From NCBI RefSeq assembly GCF_015694525.1, contig NZ_JADQDM010000010.1:93996-157995 (forward strand): DNA of 64,000 nt, read 5' to 3'. The position numbers and the translations under genes were made by a program. This stretch comes from Hymenobacter ruricola (GTDB lineage Bacteria; Bacteroidota; Bacteroidia; Cytophagales; Hymenobacteraceae). Shown piece by piece: positions 60,020 through 64,000 of the stretch. Positions within the stretch are counted from its first letter, which is position 1. Every line of letters starts with the position of its first letter. A model generated the notes under the pieces. The model had not been told where the DNA came from, searched no databases, and saw nothing but the letters and a program-made list of their open reading frames with translations.

Positions 60020-60449
60020 AACGTGTAGAGGTAAGAAAGTGACACCGGACGAGTAGCGGACGGCCCGTAATGGTAGCGCTTTTTTTCGGCATTAGGGGAG
60101 GCGAAAAACTCTTTGTGAAGTTTTTATTTCATCATAGCATATATCAGCTCTTTTGGGATATATTTGGCCTGCTGGCCAGCGTCTTTCCGTTGCGGCCGGC
60201 CCGGGCGCCTTCCACCGCCCTGGCCATCCCGAGTTTTCTACCGAACTCTCGGCTCTCGGCGCCTTTTGGCCGAGCACTTAGCGTTCGTGCACCTTCGTTT
60301 GCACGCTGCTTGTCGGCTTCCGACCCGTAACGTTTTCTTTTTGGGCTTTGCTTTCGCTTCCCGGGGCTGCCATTGGCGGCCCTCCGGTGTTGGCATCCGT
60401 TCGTTTTCGGCGGGCGTTGCTCGTCGCTGCTTCACCTTTTCCCCTTTTT
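60020..60449 (+). promoter_or_regulatory. Promoter and unusually long leader of the first T9SS cargo gene
   Basis: The 430-bp gap has a clear TATATTTG element at 60159-60166 (TAnnTTTG) in AT-rich DNA. If used, the 5' leader of the T9SS gene would be about 280 nt. The leader is C- and T-rich with several possible hairpins and no credible small gene; the open frames over it begin at non-conserved places. Confidence 0.45.
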
Positions 60450-61856
60450 ATGAAACATCCTTATCACCTGTTGCTCTTTTTCCTCAGTGGTTGCCTGTTG
60501 CTGGGCGCGGCTCCCGCGGCGCGGGCGCAATTCCTGTGGCAGCGCACGGTGGGCACGGCCGGCAACGACGAAACGGCCGAGTTCATGGTGCCCGTGGCCG
60601 GGGGCTTCGTCACGGCGGGCAAGTCCGGCAACCAGACCACCGTGCCCGACCAAAGCCTCTACCTGAGCAAGCTCACTTACCAGGGCGACACCGTCTGGAC
60701 CAAGCGCTGGAACTTCCGCCAGGTCAAAGTCTTCTACCCCGAAGGCTTGATTGTGGACGCGGCCGGCAACCTCGTCGTGTCGGCCATTACCTTTCCGCCC
60801 AATTCCTCTCTCCCGCGCCAAGGGCTGTTGGTCAAGCTTACGCCCAGCGGTGACACGCTCTGGACCCGCACCGTGGCCAGCAGCGGCACCAACGTGAGCG
60901 GTCTGGCCACCCTGGTGCTGGGCAACGACGGCTCCTACGTGGCCATCGGCGATTTGGCCACGCTGCCCACCTTGTTCAAGTACTCCCCCACCGGGGCCCT
61001 GCTGCTGGCCCAGGTCCTCACGTACAGCCCCACCGTCCAAGGGTCGCTGCAAAACCTGGTGGCCGTGCCCAACGGCTACCTGGTCATTTCCGCGCCGAAC
61101 ACGTTTCCCGCCCAGCGCACCAAGTACATCACCGTCAATGAGCAGGGGGTGTACCAATTCGAGCGCCTGCGGGGGCGCTTCTTCCCCGGCCGGCTGCAAC
61201 TCAATTCCCGGGGCAACCTGCTGGGCATCGGCGGCAGCATCACCGAACTCACCGTGCAGGGCGACAGCCTCTGGAGCCGGTCTTACCAGCAGTTCGGCGT
61301 CGGCCTGGGCCTGAGCCGCCTGGTGGAGTTGCCCAACGGCAACTACCTGGCCGCCGGCACGCGCTACAACGGCCACGACAACGACCTGGCCCTGGTGCTG
61401 ACCGACCGCAACGGGGTGCGCCTGCGCGACACGCTGCTGGTGAGCCTGCAAAGCGACGAAAACGTGGCCGGCCTGGCCCTCACGCCGGCCGGGCACTACG
61501 TGGTGGCCGCCGGCACCGACCGGGGCACCGTCGGCGGGGGCGACCAACTCTTTTTCGCTTACCGCAACTGGGACCGCCTGCTCCCTACCCGAGCCCCAAC
61601 TGAGGTGGCCGCCCGCCTCGCCGCCTACCCCAACCCCACCGCCGGCGAGCTCACCCTCGAAGCGGGCGACGCCCACCTTCTCACCGGCGCCTGGGTGCTC
61701 TATGATGTGCTGGGCCGCCCGGTGCAAACCGGTCAGTTGCCGGGGCAGGCCCGCGCCCGCCTCGCGCTAGCCGTTCGCTCTACTGGTCTTTACCTGCTGC
61801 GCGTCACCGATTCCCAGCGCCACACCACCCAGACACTGCGCATTGAAATCGCCTAA
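60450..61856 (+). CDS. Secreted T9SS type A sorting-domain protein (tandem paralogue 1)
   Basis: This 468-residue protein starts at 60450 with a signal peptide (MKHPYHLLLFFLSGCLLLGA...ARAQ). The middle resembles a beta-propeller of delta-60-like repeats (FLWQRTVGTAGNDETAEFMV, GDTLWTRTVASSG, FFAYRNWD). The C-terminal 75 residues are a type A sorting domain (AYPNPTAGELTLEAG ... GLYLLRVTDSQRHTTQTLRIEI), so it leaves the cell by type IX secretion. The gene 33 bp downstream is a close duplicate. Function of the propeller is unknown. Confidence 0.92.
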   Translation: MKHPYHLLLFFLSGCLLLGAAPAARAQFLWQRTVGTAGNDETAEFMVPVAGGFVTAGKSGNQTTVPDQSLYLSKLTYQGDTVWTKRWNFRQVKVFYPEGLIVDAAGNLVVSAITFPPNSSLPRQGLLVKLTPSGDTLWTRTVASSGTNVSGLATLVLGNDGSYVAIGDLATLPTLFKYSPTGALLLAQVLTYSPTVQGSLQNLVAVPNGYLVISAPNTFPAQRTKYITVNEQGVYQFERLRGRFFPGRLQLNSRGNLLGIGGSITELTVQGDSLWSRSYQQFGVGLGLSRLVELPNGNYLAAGTRYNGHDNDLALVLTDRNGVRLRDTLLVSLQSDENVAGLALTPAGHYVVAAGTDRGTVGGGDQLFFAYRNWDRLLPTRAPTEVAARLAAYPNPTAGELTLEAGDAHLLTGAWVLYDVLGRPVQTGQLPGQARARLALAVRSTGLYLLRVTDSQRHTTQTLRIEIA

Positions 61857-61889
61857 TCCTGCTGTTTCCCTCCATTCACTTCCGACCCC

Positions 61890-63284
61890 ATGAAAAAACT
61901 ACTTTCCTTTTGTTTGCTGCTGACCGCCTTGCTGGGCGCGGCCCCGGCGCGGGCGCAGTTCCTGTGGCAGCGCACGGTGGGCACGGCCGGCAACGACGAA
62001 ACGGCCGAGTACATGGTGCCCGTGGCCGGGGGCTTCGTCACGGCGGGCAAGTCGGGCAACCAAACCTCCTTGCCCGACCAAAGCCTGTACCTGAGCAAGC
62101 TCACCTACCAGGGCGACACCGTCTGGACCAAGCGCTGGAACTTCCGCCAGGTCCAGGTCCTCTACCCCCGGGGCCTGATTGTCGACGCGGCCGGCAACCT
62201 CGTCGTCTCGGCCGTTACCTTTCCGGTCAGTGGCTTTTCGGTAAACCAAGGGCTGCTGGTCAAGCTTACCGCCACCGGCGACACGCTCTGGACCCGCACC
62301 GTGCGCAGCTCTGGTGCCAACGCCAGCGCCCTGGCCACCCTGGTGCTGGGCAACGACGGTTCTTATGTGGCCGTCGGTGATATGGCTGCCCTGCCCACGT
62401 TATTCAAGTACTCTCCTGCCGGCGCCTTGCTCCTGGCCGCGGTCGTTACCTACAGCCCCACCGTCCAGGGGTCGCTGCAAAACCTGGTGGCCGTACCCAA
62501 CGGCTACCTGGTCATTTCCGCGCCGAACACGTTTCCCGCCCAGCGCACCAAATACATCACGGTCAATGAGCAGGGGGTGTACCAATTCGAGCGCCTGCGG
62601 GGGCGCTTCTTCCCCGGCCGGCTGCAACTCAATTCCCGGGGCAACCTGCTGGGCATCGGCGGCAGCATCACCGAGCTCACCGTGCAGGGCGACAGCCTCT
62701 GGAGCCGGTCCTACCAGCTAGCCGGCGTCGGCCTGGGCTTGAGCCGCCTCGTGGAGTTGCCCAATGGCAATTACCTGGCCGCCGGCACGCGCTACAACGG
62801 CCACGACAACGACCTGTCGTTGGTGCTGGTCGACCGCAACGGCAACCGCCTGCGCGACACACTGCTGGTGAGCCTGCGAAGCGACGAGAACGTGGCCGGC
62901 CTGGCCCTGACCCCGGCCGGGCACTACGTGGTGGCCGCCGGCACCGACCAGGGCACCGTCGGCGGGGGCGACCAAATCTTCTTTGCTTACCGCAACTGGG
63001 ACCGCCTGCTGCCCACCCGCGCCCCCGCCGAGGTAGCGGCCCGCCTCACGGCCTACCCCAACCCCACCGCCGGCGAGGTAACGTTGGAGGCCGGGGATGC
63101 CCGCCCGCTCGGTGGCAGTTGGATGCTCTTCGATATGCTGGGCCGCCAAGTGAGAACCGGCGCGCTCGCTGGCGGGCCCCGCGCCCGCCTTTCCCTAAGC
63201 GGCTTGCCCGCCGGCCTCTACCTGCTGCGCGTCGCCGACCCACTGCGCCGCACCGCCCAGACCCTGCGCCTAGAAATAAAATAG
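61890..63284 (+). CDS. Secreted T9SS type A sorting-domain protein (tandem paralogue 2)
   Basis: This 464-residue protein is a near-copy of the gene before it, with the same signal peptide logic (MKKLLSFCLLLTALLGAAPA), propeller and type A sorting domain (AYPNPTAGEVTLEAG ... GLYLLRVADPLRRTAQTLRLEI). The offset between the copies is 1428 bp through most of the gene. A block of about 250 bp (61029-61283 versus 62457-62711) is almost identical in DNA, while the ends differ more. The gap to the third gene is 38 bp, so the three are probably co-transcribed. Confidence 0.92.
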   Translation: MKKLLSFCLLLTALLGAAPARAQFLWQRTVGTAGNDETAEYMVPVAGGFVTAGKSGNQTSLPDQSLYLSKLTYQGDTVWTKRWNFRQVQVLYPRGLIVDAAGNLVVSAVTFPVSGFSVNQGLLVKLTATGDTLWTRTVRSSGANASALATLVLGNDGSYVAVGDMAALPTLFKYSPAGALLLAAVVTYSPTVQGSLQNLVAVPNGYLVISAPNTFPAQRTKYITVNEQGVYQFERLRGRFFPGRLQLNSRGNLLGIGGSITELTVQGDSLWSRSYQLAGVGLGLSRLVELPNGNYLAAGTRYNGHDNDLSLVLVDRNGNRLRDTLLVSLRSDENVAGLALTPAGHYVVAAGTDQGTVGGGDQIFFAYRNWDRLLPTRAPAEVAARLTAYPNPTAGEVTLEAGDARPLGGSWMLFDMLGRQVRTGALAGGPRARLSLSGLPAGLYLLRVADPLRRTAQTLRLEIK

Positions 63285-63322
63285 GTTCTCCTGTTTCATC
63301 CACCTTCAAACCCCACACGACT

Positions 63323-63937
63323 ATGAGGCACTTTACCCGGTTTTTTTCCCCACTGGTGCTGCTCTTGACGGGCCTGCTACCTAATGCCAGCGTCCAAGCG
63401 CAGGAACCCGGTGATGGGCTTCCCGGCCCACATTACACTAACTGTTACCCAACGCTGCCACCGGCGGGCAGTATGCTTACCGGCGCGCCGGCCGGTGGCG
63501 GAACAAGGACCTCTCAAGTCAGTGCTATTCCTCCCGGCGGCACTCCGGCAAAATCCAGCACTTATGGCGGTGCCCTCACACCACGGGGAGTCTTGAAAGT
63601 CTTGGTCATTTTTGCTGGATTTGATAATGATGTCAACATACAGTCACCTGATTATTATGACCTTAATGGTAGTAACCCATGGCCACAAGAAGATGGCATC
63701 CATCCTCCCGGCCTGAGCTTTCCCAAAAATGTGAACACTGATTTTTATAGCAACGCCGCAAGCTTTCAACCGGGAGCGTTGGACCACACCTTGTCGAACT
63801 TTTACTACCAGATGTCTCTGCCCAGCGGGAACCCACTTAAAATGCAGGCCGTATTTTTCCCCAAACGCATCAACGTACACGCCACCAACTTCTACAACAC
63901 CGACCCCACCTATGGGGGAATGGTTGAGGTGGTCTAG
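63323..63937 (+). CDS. Metallopeptidase-like secreted protein, possibly frameshifted, runs toward window end
   Basis: The ATG at 63323 opens a signal peptide (MRHFTRFFSPLVLLLTGLLP...VQAQ). The mature part, with GVLKVLVIFAGFDND and LDHTLSNFYYQMS, resembles the N-terminal part of M6-like metallopeptidases of Bacteroidota; no zinc motif is reached. The frame stops at 63935-63937. Skipping one G in the run of five at 63914-63918 gives an open frame (YGEWLRWSRNDGQKKDVYFF) to the window end. The gene is therefore either a 204-residue product or a longer one with a frameshift. Its codon use is less GC-rich than its neighbours. Confidence 0.6.
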   Translation: MRHFTRFFSPLVLLLTGLLPNASVQAQEPGDGLPGPHYTNCYPTLPPAGSMLTGAPAGGGTRTSQVSAIPPGGTPAKSSTYGGALTPRGVLKVLVIFAGFDNDVNIQSPDYYDLNGSNPWPQEDGIHPPGLSFPKNVNTDFYSNAASFQPGALDHTLSNFYYQMSLPSGNPLKMQAVFFPKRINVHATNFYNTDPTYGGMVEVV

Positions 63938-64000
63938 GAATGATGGACAGAAGAAGGACGTATATTTCTTCTGTAATGACAGCAAAAAAGAGCGGGGCGT

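Noticed and set aside
60164..60853. 229-residue plus-strand frame over the T9SS leader
   Set aside because: Overlaps the signal peptide and propeller of the real gene in another register; composition is that of a shadow.

Overview
The window looks like chromosome of a GC-rich aerobic member of the Bacteroidota, most likely Hymenobacter or a close relative in the Cytophagales. The reasons are a SusC/SusD pair, lipoproteins with Bacteroidota-type lipoboxes, type IX secretion C-terminal domains, GlmU-family and type B L31 genes typical of the phylum, and repeated TAnnTTTG promoter cores. No rRNA, tRNA, insertion sequence or CRISPR array was seen. The species is not established from sequence alone.

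Layout. Positions 1-11.6 kb hold a beta-glucan utilisation locus: a GH3 fragment, SusC, SusD, a PKD lipoprotein, two GH16 enzymes and a second GH3 with a CARDB-like tail. Positions 11.8-22.9 kb form a signalling block: three histidine kinases, a lone receiver, a receiver-nucleotide cyclase fusion and, convergent with them, a large membrane protein with HEAT repeats and a cyclic-nucleotide-binding domain. Positions 23.2-31.7 kb carry an HD hydrolase, a second thiamine phosphate synthase-like gene, and a complete thiSCDEGHF operon read leftwards from a TPP riboswitch. Positions 31.8-40.6 kb hold TPR and OmpA-like envelope proteins, a giant hybrid sensor kinase with receiver and HPt domains, a LytTR regulator and a PKD protein.

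Positions 40.7-47.7 kb are the most unusual part. A secreted-looking protein made of eleven 13-residue units with a period-13 tryptophan (core GGSGGWAGDI) precedes a peptide-type ABC importer with no ATPase, and AT-rich intergenic DNA carrying a repeated GTCACAA word lies on both sides. Positions 47.7-55.9 kb are mostly housekeeping (a GlmU/holB/hemC/cyclophilin operon, rpmE, rdgB, udk). Positions 56-64 kb hold a DUF4268 gene, an AAA ATPase/HNH nuclease pair resembling a Septu-type defence module, a gene broken by an in-frame stop, two tandemly duplicated T9SS cargo proteins, and a possibly frameshifted metallopeptidase-like gene.

Across the window, stem-loop repeats of several unrelated sequence families sit between genes. 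Five of the six junctions inside the thi operon have one, and another appears to lie in frame inside the hybrid kinase. Everything here was read by eye: domain calls rest on motifs and general resemblance, and no database search was run.
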